Of a DNA stretch of 64,000 nucleotides, positions 21,930 to 31,877 are shown one piece after another. The notes below the pieces were generated by a model. The model did no database searches. It saw only the letters and a program-made list of their open reading frames with translations, and had not been told where the DNA came from. This DNA is from Tremella fuciformis (Eukaryota; Basidiomycota; Tremellomycetes; Tremellales; Tremellaceae), in contig CP136496.1 of the NCBI GenBank assembly GCA_032768795.1, forward strand, positions 372,001 to 436,000, given 5' to 3'. Made by a program: the position numbers and the translations under genes. Each line of letters begins with the position of its first letter. Within the stretch, counting starts at the first letter, position 1.

Positions 21930-21954
21930 TGCGTTTTCCAATCTCCACCTTTGA
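21930..21954 (+). promoter_or_regulatory. Family A promoter CCAAT block, copy 3
   Basis: TGCGTTTTCCAATC, then TCCACCTTTGA, 169 bp before the 22099 ATG. It matches the copies at 11733 and 19401. Confidence 0.5.
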
Positions 21955-22098
21955 ACCGGTGTATGGTGAAAGGTTGTCAAAAGCTTCTAGCCGATCCCGT
22001 CGTGCACACGTATACTCAAGGTGGCCGATGTTGATATGTGCCCACAGTGCATCCCATTCGTCCATTTCCCCAGTCAGGAGATTGACCTGCCACTCAGT

Positions 22099-22693
22099 AT
22101 GTCGGACCAGAATACGCGAGTCCGAGAGCGCATGAGGCTGGTTCACAGTGCTACTCCAGAGTTTCTTGGGATTCCATCGCATCAAGACAGTGCCTACGCG
22201 CGGAATGAGACCAGTTATCGTGGGACTTGGAATGCAACGCGACCTGACATCTGTAGTTCCGGACCTTCGGCAGCGCGCGCAAGAGCTGGCAAGCAAGTGT
22301 GAGGAGGCGATCCAAATACGAGAGAAAAAGGGACCTCTCAGTTCAGCTCGGGACGCCTGCGTCCGGTCAATTCAAGAACTTCGGGGTGTATTGATGAGGA
22401 ACGAGGGTACCGCGTGGAGGACTACCGATCCTCTGCACGTGTCAACGGTCACATTTGCAGTCGGAGACCAGGATCTATTCGCGGCCATTGCTACGCAGGT
22501 TCAAGACCGCCAGAATGAGGTGGAATCGCTCGCCACCCGAAATGCCCCTAGCGTGGGAGACATGGTATCATCTATCCATATCTACAGTGCCTTCCTGGAC
22601 GCTGCTCAAGAGCGACTCACAAGCCTCGCGTGTGAAGAAAACAGTCAGGGCGAAAATCATGGTGGGAACACCAGCATATGCGCAGTCATCTAG
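22099..22693 (+). CDS. Family A orphan protein with C-terminal CaaX box (CAVI)
   Basis: Two exons, 22099-22213 and 22257-22693, are separated by a 43-nt intron (GTTATC donor, CCTGACATCTGTAG end). Without splicing the frame closes; with it a 183-residue protein results that aligns with the 17965 gene throughout. Blocks: PDLRQRAQELASKCEEAIQI, SSARDACVRSIQELRGVL, DLFAAIATQVQDRQNEVESL, VGDMVSSIHIYSAFLDAAQE and RLTSL. It ends TSICAVI, again a CaaX box, and SIC-[TA]-VI is shared with the 17965 protein. The start context CTGCCACTCAGT-ATG is the same as in the 19545 gene. No signal peptide or membrane helix. Confidence 0.7.
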
Positions 22694-22821
22694 CCCCCGA
22701 GCACCCAGTTCCCTCTTCCCCCTCGTATGTCCTTAGTGGATGTGCAATTGTGCAAGCCACTTCGCTGTTTCCTCGTGTGTATCTTTTCAATTCCCACAAT
22801 GTGATTGCCGCGCTACATGCG

Positions 22822-22835
22822 CTGCACATGTTTGC
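22822..22835 (+). promoter_or_regulatory. Family A 3' element, copy 3
   Basis: CTGCACATGTTTGC, 129 bp after the stop of the 22099 gene, almost the same spacing as after the 13047 pseudogene (126) and the 17965 gene (125). Confidence 0.45.
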
Positions 22836-22881
22836 TCCTAGCTTGATCCACTTCTTCTGACAAGGGAACTTTCTTTTTCGA

Positions 22882-23871
22882 TTGACTCGTTGTGGTGATT
22901 CGTTGTTTTGCGTCCCCGAGGACCATTTTGCGAGCTCTTGCGTCTTGCCATCCCCACTCAAAGCCCCCCGTTGGATCACACATGAGCCCTCTCTAGGGGG
23001 TAGGTTCGAAGCGAAATGTATGAAGATGAGGGAAATAACCCGTGAGTATCTCAATATAGTCAACCCGCTTTCATCCGACTCCCAGACAGTGTGGGTCGCA
23101 GACCAATCGCGCGTCCCCAACCTTTTCCGGCACGGCCAGGCGCTGTCCCCAGAAGTGGTCGAAGGGTGGCTGACGATGCTCGGCGAGCTTGCCAATCGTG
23201 CCGACATCTTCGTGGTCATCCCGGTGATGGACACGGATATCGAGAAGCGGTTTGTAGCGAGGTTCGGCAAAGAGCATGTCGTTCTCCTTCGTCCCAACAG
23301 TGTGAATGGCCGTGTCACGGACGCCAAAATCACCACGCAGCTGCGGGCAATGTCTTCATCGCTGATGGCGAGCCCGGTTCGTATCCTGGAAGCCCCGTAT
23401 AGCGGTTGAGCTGAAATGCAGCCACTGATTCCCTTACGATGGGGCGACACGTCTCGAGGGGAGAAGACAGGCTTGGACGAGGACGAACTTTGGGTTCTCG
23501 ATACCAACCTGATCGGCCCTTACATCGCAAGTCCAAAGATCGTCGGCGGCGAGGCGGCGAGCATTGAAGAGCCATTCGCGGATCACAGCACACTCAGTTC
23601 GCCGCTCGTGTGGCCTTCCCGAGGTCTTTGTTGCCAAAATTCAGTGCAGACGGAACAGCCCCTCCCTCCAATGCAGCTGTCAGCGGCCCTTGATGCACAA
23701 CGAGGCCGTTGGAAGGGAGTTGGGAACGCTCCCACGACTCCTTTGTCGCACAGGTGCACGCTCGAGCCCGTGGGAAGACAGCGAACCTCGGTCTCCGTCC
23801 ATCTGAACGCCCAATCGCCTGTATATGACATTCCCACGACTCTCGCCGACGAGTGCATCTTGCAGTCCTAG
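22882..23871 (+). pseudogene. Long frame of unknown kind with one internal stop
   Basis: A single reading frame is open for 330 codons except for TGA at 23407. The first part reads like real protein (EVVEGWLTMLGELANRADIF, then VVIPVMDTDIEKRFVARFG, KEHVVLLRPNSVNG); the second has DEDELWVLDTNLIGPYIASP. I do not recognise it and it has no paralog in the window. The first ATG is at 23020. The only GT-AG pair removing the stop is 17 nt, too short for an intron, so I call it a pseudogene. An opposite-strand frame of similar length (22686-23507) looks like its shadow. Confidence 0.4.
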
Positions 23872-23902
23872 GGTCAGCAGTTGCAATAATCCCTTTCTAA
23901 AC

Positions 23903-24575
23903 ATGCCGTCGCTAGCAGCACTGCAAGGTCAAGTGCCGCGCGAGGTATTTGAGGCGATGCTCGCCGTCAAGAATGTTACCGAGGACATGGCCGCACGCCC
24001 GTCTCTCGAAGCGATGAGGAAGATCTGTAGCACACTAAAGACTCTACCCAACGTAGCCTCTGGGCTGTGGACCGAGATGAAGTCGACAGACGTTGCCTAT
24101 TGGACCTGGTACGACAAGTACGTAGGCGACCACGCGCTTGTGCGTCTACGCGACACCCTCGAATCCAGTTTCGGTACTGGAGGACGAGGTCGTGCAACCC
24201 GAACCCACCACCCTTAGCAGTACTCGAGCCAGAGAAGCAGACTCGAAGCTGACTAACCTCAGCACGAATGCCCTTCCCGAGAGCGGATCGGAGTGCTCCG
24301 TCTCGGAAGGCCTTTCAGAGATGGGGGAGCGTATACGTGCAGTCTCAGCAATGGTAGCAAGCGCAAGCGAATGCAGGGAGACTCTTGAGGACTTGAAGGT
24401 TCTCTACCGCCTTGCCAGCAAAGTCGAGGTCAGCTGGGCCATCGCAGACCATGAGGCAGACTCAGAGAGTGAAGGGTCGCAAGCCCTGGACGACGAGGGG
24501 GACTCTTTCATGCAATGCCCGACCTCGGCGACGGATACGTGGGCTGATCCATCATCCGATGAGCAAAACCTGTAG
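23903..24575 (+). pseudogene. Family C/D member, frameshifted near 24125-24185
   Basis: The first frame starts at 23903 and has VTEDMAARPSLEAMRKICST and SGLWTEMKS, which match the PS-x-E-T-F and LWT-[DE]-M signature of family C. It then runs out into GC-rich nonsense ending 24217. The second frame supplies the missing C-terminal half: SEMGERIRAVSAMV, then LEDLKVLYRLASKVEVSW, matching the terminal helix pair of family C, followed by an acidic tail. A one-base shift between 24125 and 24185 would rejoin them. No intron fits. Confidence 0.55.
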
Positions 24576-25076
24576 ACTGCTTTCAATATCGGCGAGGATG
24601 CAAAAGTACCTTGACACGCGCTTCGGGTTGCTTGTCCCTATGCCTGCCTACTTTTGGGAGGGGTAATGTCAATGCATTCCCAATGGGATTCAATCTGGCC
24701 CCCCACATGTCGCACCTTCATCGTCAGATTCCATCCGATGAGGAGCGGCTTGTCCTTCTTGAACCCCATCTTGTCGAGGCTCACGATGCCACATGCTCGC
24801 ATGCCCAAGTTCTCTCGCAGTGTGACCGTCAGAATCACGGATCACAAATCGCCAACCGGCCTCGATCTATTGGCACTGCCAATGGTTGTCGTCTTTGCAA
24901 AAGACATCCCTTCGTGAGGAATTGTGAAAGGTTTGCATCTGAACAACGCTTCTCCTCGAGGTACTTATCGTCTTCTTCAAGACACCCGCTACCCCATTCG
25001 CCACCCACCTTGCCTTGCAACTTCCCAATTTCACAAGTGCACGTTCCTCTCGAGTGACATCGACCAGACTGCCTAC
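24576..25076. other. Intergenic
   Basis: Upstream region of the 25077 gene. No family promoter block or gene is seen. Confidence 0.35.
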
Positions 25077-26003
25077 ATGTCTAACCCAACGAAGGCCGCA
25101 GAGCAGATCACATCGCTTTCTTTGGCAGGTACCTCAGCCAACACTCAAGGCGAAGCAAGCGCAACGTCTGCGGATGCTGAGAAGGGGTCTACCCGACTCG
25201 ATAACGTTCCGGACCAAGGCGACATCGTACTGTATTGTCCGCAATCAACAAACAGGACTGTACCAGACCGGACTCTGCCAGACCAGGCAGGAGTCGGGAC
25301 TTGCTCAGATCCGGACGATTCTTTCGCAAAAGCCACTGCTTTAGCACGCCAACTGATCTATCAAGCCGTGAGCATAGGAGAACTTGAGCGCTACACCGGA
25401 ATCGAGGAGAATATGCGCGAGACATACGACAAGGTCACAGAAGTTTGCCAAACCTTCGGCCGTTTCTATTACCATGTACTCCCGCGGCAGTTCACCTGGG
25501 AGTTGTGCATCTATAGCGTGGGAGCGATTCACTTGGCGCTCTCGGCATCCGACTTGAGGCCTCTTTCGGCTTCGCTCGCACAGGTCAATCCAGGCACACA
25601 CAAACCTCGCAGAGAGGTCTTTCGGACCCTCTACGAACAATTGAAGGAAGCAAAGACCAACCTCGGTTCCTCGATCAAGCGAGCCGACACCCACACGAAT
25701 TATCTCGGCTGCTCTCCAGATACCGATGCTGGAGCGTCGATGGAAGACCTTAGACGCGATGTCAAGGCATATCTGGAAGTCGTTATGGACGCGCAGATTG
25801 AGCTGAAAGCCCTGAGTCGCTCGACATGCCCCCCTGAGGGTCCTATCATCACGATCAATAGTATCACTGAAGCGATATCTGGGTTGTCTCAGCCCCTGAG
25901 AGACTCGGTTCAGGTCCTCACGAAACGCCTCGGCAGTTTTTTGGGCGCTAGGTCTCAATACGAAGAGATGCCTGATGACTCTGGTCGGGAGCCCTCCGCA
26001 TAA
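25077..26003 (+). CDS. Orphan array protein, unknown (308 aa)
   Basis: Single-exon frame of 308 residues, the longest of the island. I do not recognise it. The N-terminal 85 residues are low-complexity. The rest is helical: FAKATALARQLIYQAVSIGE, LEVVMDAQIELKALSRSTC and LSQPLRDSVQVLTKRLGSFL. The layout of disordered N-terminus, helical body and acidic end resembles its neighbours but no signature of family A, B or C is present. The start follows a pyrimidine-rich stretch; an ORF continuation upstream to 24924 has no ATG of better context. Confidence 0.65.
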   Translation: MSNPTKAAEQITSLSLAGTSANTQGEASATSADAEKGSTRLDNVPDQGDIVLYCPQSTNRTVPDRTLPDQAGVGTCSDPDDSFAKATALARQLIYQAVSIGELERYTGIEENMRETYDKVTEVCQTFGRFYYHVLPRQFTWELCIYSVGAIHLALSASDLRPLSASLAQVNPGTHKPRREVFRTLYEQLKEAKTNLGSSIKRADTHTNYLGCSPDTDAGASMEDLRRDVKAYLEVVMDAQIELKALSRSTCPPEGPIITINSITEAISGLSQPLRDSVQVLTKRLGSFLGARSQYEEMPDDSGREPSA

Positions 26004-26899
26004 CTACACACATATAATATTGTCGCCCCCTCCCCATCACCTGACTTTTCACACTGTATGCACAATCTTAGTTTGTGGCTGTAGCGAAGCGGTTCTGCAA
26101 ATCCCGTCTCGTTCCCCCTTCCAGGTGTCCATCATCTCCGCATGCCTCTGTTTCGCAGTGGGGTTAGTGACCTGCCTGCTTGTAATTCACGACTTTGAGA
26201 TCCGCAGTGGGGATTGCTCTCGGCGGACCTGACTCCTGACTCTACATCCTTTTGTACGCACTCCCGACTCCCTGACGTCCCAACCACAGACATGATCTCC
26301 TCCACAGATTGTTCACGAAACGATGAGAGTGCTCAGGTGAGCAAGCTTTCGTGGAGGACACTGCCGTAACCTCTCTCGGGGTTTTCAAGGTCTCTTTTCT
26401 CTCACGAAAACATGCCAGGTTCGTTGAACGTGATCTCAGGAGCGGGGCATACATCTTCAGTGGCATGCGTAAACTTTATGACTTGGCGATCGAGCATCGA
26501 AAGAGCATCTGGCCGCCATTTGTCGCCCAACCCACAGAGATCTTCACTGACGTTGGTCAAAGCCCTTTGTTACCGGGTCGTTCGCCCGTGTACGGAACTT
26601 GACAAGTAGAGTCGCAAGAGGCGACATGGAAGTAGCAGACCGCGGGACGCGAAGGGCAAGCTGCCTCAGAGGAAGGGTCAGGCGGGCGATGCCCATGCGA
26701 AGGCTATATTGCCTTTCACCATTTGCTCTGTTTTTCCAAATCGTTCCCTTTCGTCTTCACCACAAAGAAAGGTAGGCCAGGCTGAAAGGGCTTCGCCAGC
26801 CCCGAGCAGCATATATGATGCTTTGAGAGGGGGCCTAGGGCTTATAGCCCCTTTCCGCTCTTCTCTGGCACTACACAGACGATTTTGTCAAACCTACTC
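26004..26899. other. Gene-free stretch with promoter of the 26900 gene
   Basis: A TATA-like GCATATATGATGC lies at 26809, about 90 bp before the next start. Open frames near 26242-26602 on both strands are unsupported. Confidence 0.35.
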
Positions 26900-27562
26900 A
26901 TGTCTTCCAGCAGCAATGAAGGTTCCAGCCCGAACTATACCACGGACGATACTTCGATGGGCAATACTGCGACAGATGGTACTATGACCGACCATAGTGC
27001 TACGGATGATCCTATCCCGCCGCACGAGACACCAGCGCCTCTTCGTATATGGCCGGACCTCGTGCTTTGGCTAGGCGAAGCTGTGGAAGGCCTATCCATT
27101 CAATCCGCTCGTTTTCCTCCCTTTTATGAGCACGGTCCTCCACCTGGCTCCTTAGGCGACGTATTTCTCGCGGTGGCCCGCCAGGCAGTGCAATCAGTCG
27201 CAGACAGGTTGACCGGGGAGGATCTGATGGAGGAGTTCGCAGAGAATCCGGACCGGGCCACAGGGAACACGGCGCAGCCGATCGAAACCCTGCCAGCCAC
27301 CATGAGTGAAATCTGTGAGAAGGTTACGACCGCTCATCATCGCTTGAGCGAGGCTCTTAATGATTATCGTAGCACATTGCGAGACGCCATGGGATCGTTG
27401 TGCACCGACGAACACCTTACAATCTATCGCGAAGTACAACAAGGGCGCCATTCAGACGCCCCTCCTCATTTAGTCGAACCCGTGCTTGGGGTTGTGCTGG
27501 CTATCATGTCACGAGAACGTGCCTCTTCTCCAGAAGGCTCCAACGATTCTGAGAACATTTGA
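26900..27562 (+). CDS. Orphan array protein, unknown (220 aa)
   Basis: Single-exon frame of 220 residues from the ATG at 26900. An N-terminal 45-residue Ser/Thr/Asp-rich region is followed by a proline turn (PAPLRIWPDLVLWLGEAVEG) and helices (VFLAVARQAVQSVADRL, MSEICEKVTTAHHRLSEAL). It ends in an acidic serine tail. It has no recognised domain, no signal peptide and no clear paralog in the window. The general build (disordered start, helical body, acidic end) matches the other island proteins. Confidence 0.6.
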   Translation: MSSSSNEGSSPNYTTDDTSMGNTATDGTMTDHSATDDPIPPHETPAPLRIWPDLVLWLGEAVEGLSIQSARFPPFYEHGPPPGSLGDVFLAVARQAVQSVADRLTGEDLMEEFAENPDRATGNTAQPIETLPATMSEICEKVTTAHHRLSEALNDYRSTLRDAMGSLCTDEHLTIYREVQQGRHSDAPPHLVEPVLGVVLAIMSRERASSPEGSNDSENI

Positions 27563-28443
27563 TCAAAGTCATCCGTTCGGATCCACATGCTGCTGTTTGT
27601 GTGCTTACTGAACCTCTATATGCTTAACCAACCTATAGACTGGACACCCATGCATAGTTCTTTCGCAATCGATGGGGCGGTCAGGACGCGATTTGAGAGC
27701 CCCGTGCGAGGTTGAGACCATCCCGCAAGCGCGCGCGACCGTCACCCCACGCTAATTTACGAACGACTGCAGAGATGGGTCACTGCTCCATATCTGATCG
27801 AGGCCTTGGCCTCCTGCGTGCCATGCTTTTGCATGCCTGCCAGTCAAATAACTGGAGACATCAGAGGTAGTGCCTGTTGAGGGGGACTGGGAGGAGATTG
27901 GCGAGAATTCTTCAGCTTAGACTCCCTTTTCGCGGAGTCGTTTCCATGCGTCGCAGAAGTTGTGGAGGTGGGTGGGCGTCAGACCTCTATGCCCGCGCCC
28001 TGTGTACGAGGCACTCAGAAACCCTAATAGACAGGCTGATCAGCCACCCATTTCTGTCACCTCTTCTGACACACATGATGACAAGCCAACAGGAGACGGC
28101 GAAAACGTGACGCAGGAATACTAAACGAGTACAGAAACGAATGACTTTTCAGATTGCAGTCCAATTTGGCAATGACCTGATACGACTCTCAATTGGCCTG
28201 GCCCTCCTTTCTTTCGCCAGGTAGATGATGTGCTCCTGTGCTTGACACGCCCAAAGCGTCCGCCAACGACAAGATCCTTTCTGCTGATGAGGTGATAGAT
28301 AGTGAGCTGAGTCGTCTTCGACGAGCACGCGATGGTGCCAACGCACAGGATATAACAGCCCCTCCTTCCCCCACGACCGCGTTCAGCATCGTAACAATTT
28401 ATTTACTTTTCTCTCACCCCAGTAATCTAGGCTATTGGTACGA
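27563..28443. other. Gene-free stretch
   Basis: A short + frame near 28238-28440 (SADEVIDSELSRLRRARDG) looks protein-like but has no ATG start or family match. It may be a relic. Nothing else is supported. Confidence 0.35.
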
Positions 28444-29181
28444 ATGACTGACACTGCCTCTGATGCGCTGAACGAGGCGGCGTGGGCTAGTCAAGGTCTG
28501 GCCGCCGACCCCTCTTACGATACCTTCCGTCGATGCTGGACGTCGGTGAACACCCTTCACCATACATTCTGCGCCCTGTGGACCGAGATGAACGCCTTCC
28601 CAGAACCCGGGGAGTGGCAATTCAGTCGCGACACCGGCACCTCCGTCTTGAACGCCCTGGGTACAGTATTGGCCCCTATGATCAGTACTTTGCAGGGTCG
28701 ATCCAAACTCTCCCGACCATACTACTCGCATTATCAGAAGCCGACGCCTCAACTCTTTTTTCGCGACCCCCAATACGACAAGAACGACCCTATGACGGCT
28801 CGCTGCATGCAGCTAGCAGATGACATGAACGCGCTGGACTCCGCCATGCGCAGCGTCAAGGGCGATGTGAATGTCGTGATTGATCTTCAGTACCTGAAGC
28901 AGCTCGTCGAAACCGTGGAGGGGGAGTGGGGGATGCTGATTCAGACTAGCAACGCCCCTGCCCTACCGAGTGGTACACATGCTACTGTCACTCAAGATGT
29001 TTATGGAGACCAAAGTACCCCCTTCGCTGGCAATGCAGAGCTCATTCCCAACACACATAACGCCTCATTGCCACTCGCAAGATGGATCGAGGACTCGGAC
29101 GCTCCAGAAGGGGGTGTCGAACCCCCCTCATTAGCTCTCGACAGATGGGCCACGGATTTGGATCCAGAATATCGTTATTGA
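28444..29181 (+). CDS. Family C tandem orphan protein, member 2
   Basis: Intact single-exon gene of 245 residues. It carries the family C signature DPSYDTFRRCWTSV (22-35) followed by LWTEM (45-49), then W-x-F-S-R-D-T-G-T-S-V-L-N-A-L (58-72) and a C-terminal helix pair with DLQYLKQLVETVEGEW. The proline-, serine- and acid-rich tail ends DLDPEYRY. The function is unknown; no signal peptide or membrane segment is present, so a soluble intracellular protein is expected. It heads the uninterrupted run of nine same-strand paralogs reaching 38006. Confidence 0.7.
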   Translation: MTDTASDALNEAAWASQGLAADPSYDTFRRCWTSVNTLHHTFCALWTEMNAFPEPGEWQFSRDTGTSVLNALGTVLAPMISTLQGRSKLSRPYYSHYQKPTPQLFFRDPQYDKNDPMTARCMQLADDMNALDSAMRSVKGDVNVVIDLQYLKQLVETVEGEWGMLIQTSNAPALPSGTHATVTQDVYGDQSTPFAGNAELIPNTHNASLPLARWIEDSDAPEGGVEPPSLALDRWATDLDPEYRY

Positions 29182-29795
29182 TGAGCTCAACCTGTGATTA
29201 TAGATTGTTTATACCTCTCTTCTCGATGGAACCTGATACTGATGAAACTTCCCTCTGGATGACCCCAGGTGATAGCTAATACTCTTAGCTCGTAAATAGC
29301 AAGCATTCGAAGCACCTGTTTCACGATTCGCTCATGACTGACGTTCAGCCATGTGAGATCCCAGGCAGCGGTGTATCGACTCTTCCTCGACCGTAAAGGC
29401 GTATGTGAATTGTTCGATGTTGACCTATGCAGGAAAACACCTACATGTCCTTATGTCTCTCCCTCGCATCTTGGGGTCTCAACGGACAAGGCGTGAGCGC
29501 CTTCGCGGGAAGCCCTCCTGGGGGTGTGACGGAGAGTCATTGCAGCCCATAGCCCATCTGCTGTCTAGCCCTGTCATCTCTGCTCGGGGGAAAAGGGAGG
29601 GAGAAGGGGGTGCATGACGTGATTTCGCTTCGTGACGTGCAGAGGCGCCACCCCCGACTAGATCCTTTGAGCGGATCGCATTTGCAATGTGCCTTATGGA
29701 AGTGAACATGACGGGTGTGGGCCTGCACCATCGCTGCCTCAGTTGCGATATCGATGTCTGCTTTTTAGCTCTCATCACCGCTCCTTCGTCGCATT
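29182..29795. other. Intergenic between family C members
   Basis: The 3' region of the previous gene and promoter of the next. No gene and no family A promoter block. Confidence 0.4.
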
Positions 29796-30485
29796 ATGGA
29801 GGTCTCAACCAACGCTACCGCAGCGGCCGCCCAAGCCTCCACGGCTCTCACCCAAAATCCCTGCTATGACACATTCCACAAGTGTTGGGAATCAGCCCAT
29901 ACGCTCCATCATGCCATCTGTTTCCTGTGGACAGACATGACCGCCTCCAAGAATCCAGACCCAAGACGGTGGGCGCCCGACAAAAATGCAGGATCTTCCG
30001 TATTGCACTCACTCGCAGACGTCTTGCAATCCATGGTGGACGTAATGAGGTCCAAACTACCTCGACATTCGCGAGCACTCTGCATCGCTACAGCTGTGAC
30101 GCCAGTCCCTCTCAGCACTGGATGGCCCATCGACTGCGACGAAGACCACCCCATCACTGCTCGCTGTATATCGCTAGGGACGAAGATGTCAGCAATTGAG
30201 TCCGCAATGTTGGAGAAGAGAGACGATAAAGACATCTTTGTTGATCTCCGTCAGCTTTGCAGACTGGTAGACACCGTGAAGCAGGAGTGGAACGCGACGG
30301 AGCCGCCGCCGCTCATATCCCCGTCTCCTGTATGGGACGAGCATGACGATTGCAATTTCACAAGACAGCAGGTTGCCGACTGGGAGAACGAGTCGCCGCC
30401 CACCTCTGAGTTTGGAGAGGACCATGAGCCAAACATGCGGCCAGCTCCAATGGTTCAGCGATGGCTTAGGGGGAGGTATTGGTGA
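29796..30485 (+). CDS. Family C tandem orphan protein, member 3
   Basis: Intact, 229 residues. The signature reads NPCYDTFHKCWESA, then FLWTDM, W-A-P-D-K-N-A-G-S-S-V-L-H-S-L, HPITARCISLG and VDLRQLCRLVDTVKQEW followed by PPPL. It is the closest relative of the 28444 gene: both have HP/DP-[IM]-TARC and an LHH triplet after the signature. The tail is acidic and ends VQRWLRGRYW. Unknown function. The start is preceded by a pyrimidine-rich 5' stretch like its neighbours. Confidence 0.7.
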   Translation: MEVSTNATAAAAQASTALTQNPCYDTFHKCWESAHTLHHAICFLWTDMTASKNPDPRRWAPDKNAGSSVLHSLADVLQSMVDVMRSKLPRHSRALCIATAVTPVPLSTGWPIDCDEDHPITARCISLGTKMSAIESAMLEKRDDKDIFVDLRQLCRLVDTVKQEWNATEPPPLISPSPVWDEHDDCNFTRQQVADWENESPPTSEFGEDHEPNMRPAPMVQRWLRGRYW

Positions 30486-30892
30486 TCTAATCGCTCACCG
30501 GTCTTTAAGATTCTAGACGCTGCGTGCAATCGTGTTACTGGTGCTCCTGTCGTCATGTGATCGTCATGCGCACGGACCTATCATTTGGCTGACAATAGGC
30601 TCCTGGACCACGCCATTCTATGCTGGTGCCGCGATGACGACTGAGCACGACGTCTTTGGACGAATCAGCTACGTAAATTGCGTCCACGCCCCACTAACGC
30701 CACATGTTGAAACGCTCCTGACTGTCCTTTGTGTGCTGACGCATGGCCGGAGGGCATGGCATCCTTTATCATCTCTCGTCACTGTCAGGGGCGAACGGCA
30801 TATCACAAGGTGCGCATAAAACCGATCGAATATCTTCTCGACCATCGAGGAGTCATCCTGTAGTCGCCACCCTACCCTGCTAAACGAACAAG
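30486..30892. other. Intergenic between family C members
   Basis: No gene is supported. CACATGTTGAAACGCTCC at 30698 is a weak version of the TGCACATGTTTG word seen 3' of family A genes. Confidence 0.35.
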
Positions 30893-31566
30893 ATGCCCTC
30901 AACACTCACCGATCGGACAGAGGCCACGCTTCACAAGGCCCATCGTGGTCAAAAGGTATTGGCCGGGTATCGGGACTACATCCCCGTCCAGCCTTTCCGA
31001 GACTGTTGGAGTTCCGTCCGCGATACATATGCGGTTGCGCACGACTCATGGTGCATCTCCCAGGCCTGCACGCCGACTCAAGACGATCTGTGGTCTGAAG
31101 TGACGCGCAAAGGGCTGCAGAGTCTGGACAGTATGCGCGCTACCGTCGAGCTGATGGACGAGACTCTGACGCGGTGCCCCGGTCTCGCAGATGACCTCGA
31201 CAACGACGACATCTACGACGAAAGCGCAGACTTCGTTGCCGAGCCTGCTGAGAGCGACTTCATGCTGACGGTGTCTTTCACCAGTCCCGTGAAGGTGGCT
31301 CTCCTGGATCTTCGGGGTCAACTTGAAAAAACCAACGATGACCTGTGTCCCGGACAAGTGCCGTCTGCTCACGAACTTTTTGCTCTCTTCAAAATGTTGG
31401 CACCGCAATCTCGGAGACGAAAGATGTGTGGATGCATGCTGGAGGCGGGAAGGGACAGGGATTCACTGTATCCAGAGATGAACCGGACTCGTCTGTTGCC
31501 CTCGGACTGACCTTGATGAGCGATTCCCAGGAGTACCGACCAGGGAGTGGGATTTGGCGCTGCTGA
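30893..31566 (+). pseudogene. Family C member 4, frameshifted in an A-run near 31391
   Basis: The first frame (30893-31510, 205 residues if translated alone) has the degenerate signature PVQPFRDCWSSV, W-S-E-V and a body helix ending ELFALFK. There the family needs a helix ending in W, but the frame goes into basic nonsense (SRRRKMCGCMLEAGRDR). One base more in the AAAA run at 31391-31394 would continue into NVGTAISETKDVWMHAGGG and an acidic end (stop 31566), which fits the family. So the C-terminus is lost, or the base is missing from the assembly. The N-terminal frame alone could still be made as a shorter protein. Confidence 0.55.
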
Positions 31567-31877
31567 TAGTTCCGAGTATGCATCGCTGCTTATTAGCCCC
31601 CTCTTCTACTCGAATGGCAGTCGCCTTGACACGAACCTGTTCGTTTCTCACCCTCCCAGAGAATGAAACAGCTGAAGTCCCCACTCCGCACGCTGTCGCC
31701 CCATCACAGACTCTCACGCCTGACACGTCGATGAACTCTCTGGCCCCTTTCACACCGGCCACCTCATACAGCCAACGAGCTTTCATTGGCCTGTGAGACG
31801 GGTATTTAAAGGCGTGTGACGAGATAGGTTCGTATCCTTAGACACCAGTCTAACAAGTCCTTGAACATATCACCAAC
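31567..31877. other. Intergenic with TATA-like box
   Basis: GGGTATTTAAAGG at 31800 is a likely TATA region 75 bp before the 31878 start. Confidence 0.4.

Noticed and set aside
22686..23507. 273-codon minus-strand frame
   Set aside because: Ser/Arg-rich shadow of the + frame at 22882; it crosses the end of a family A gene and has no motif.
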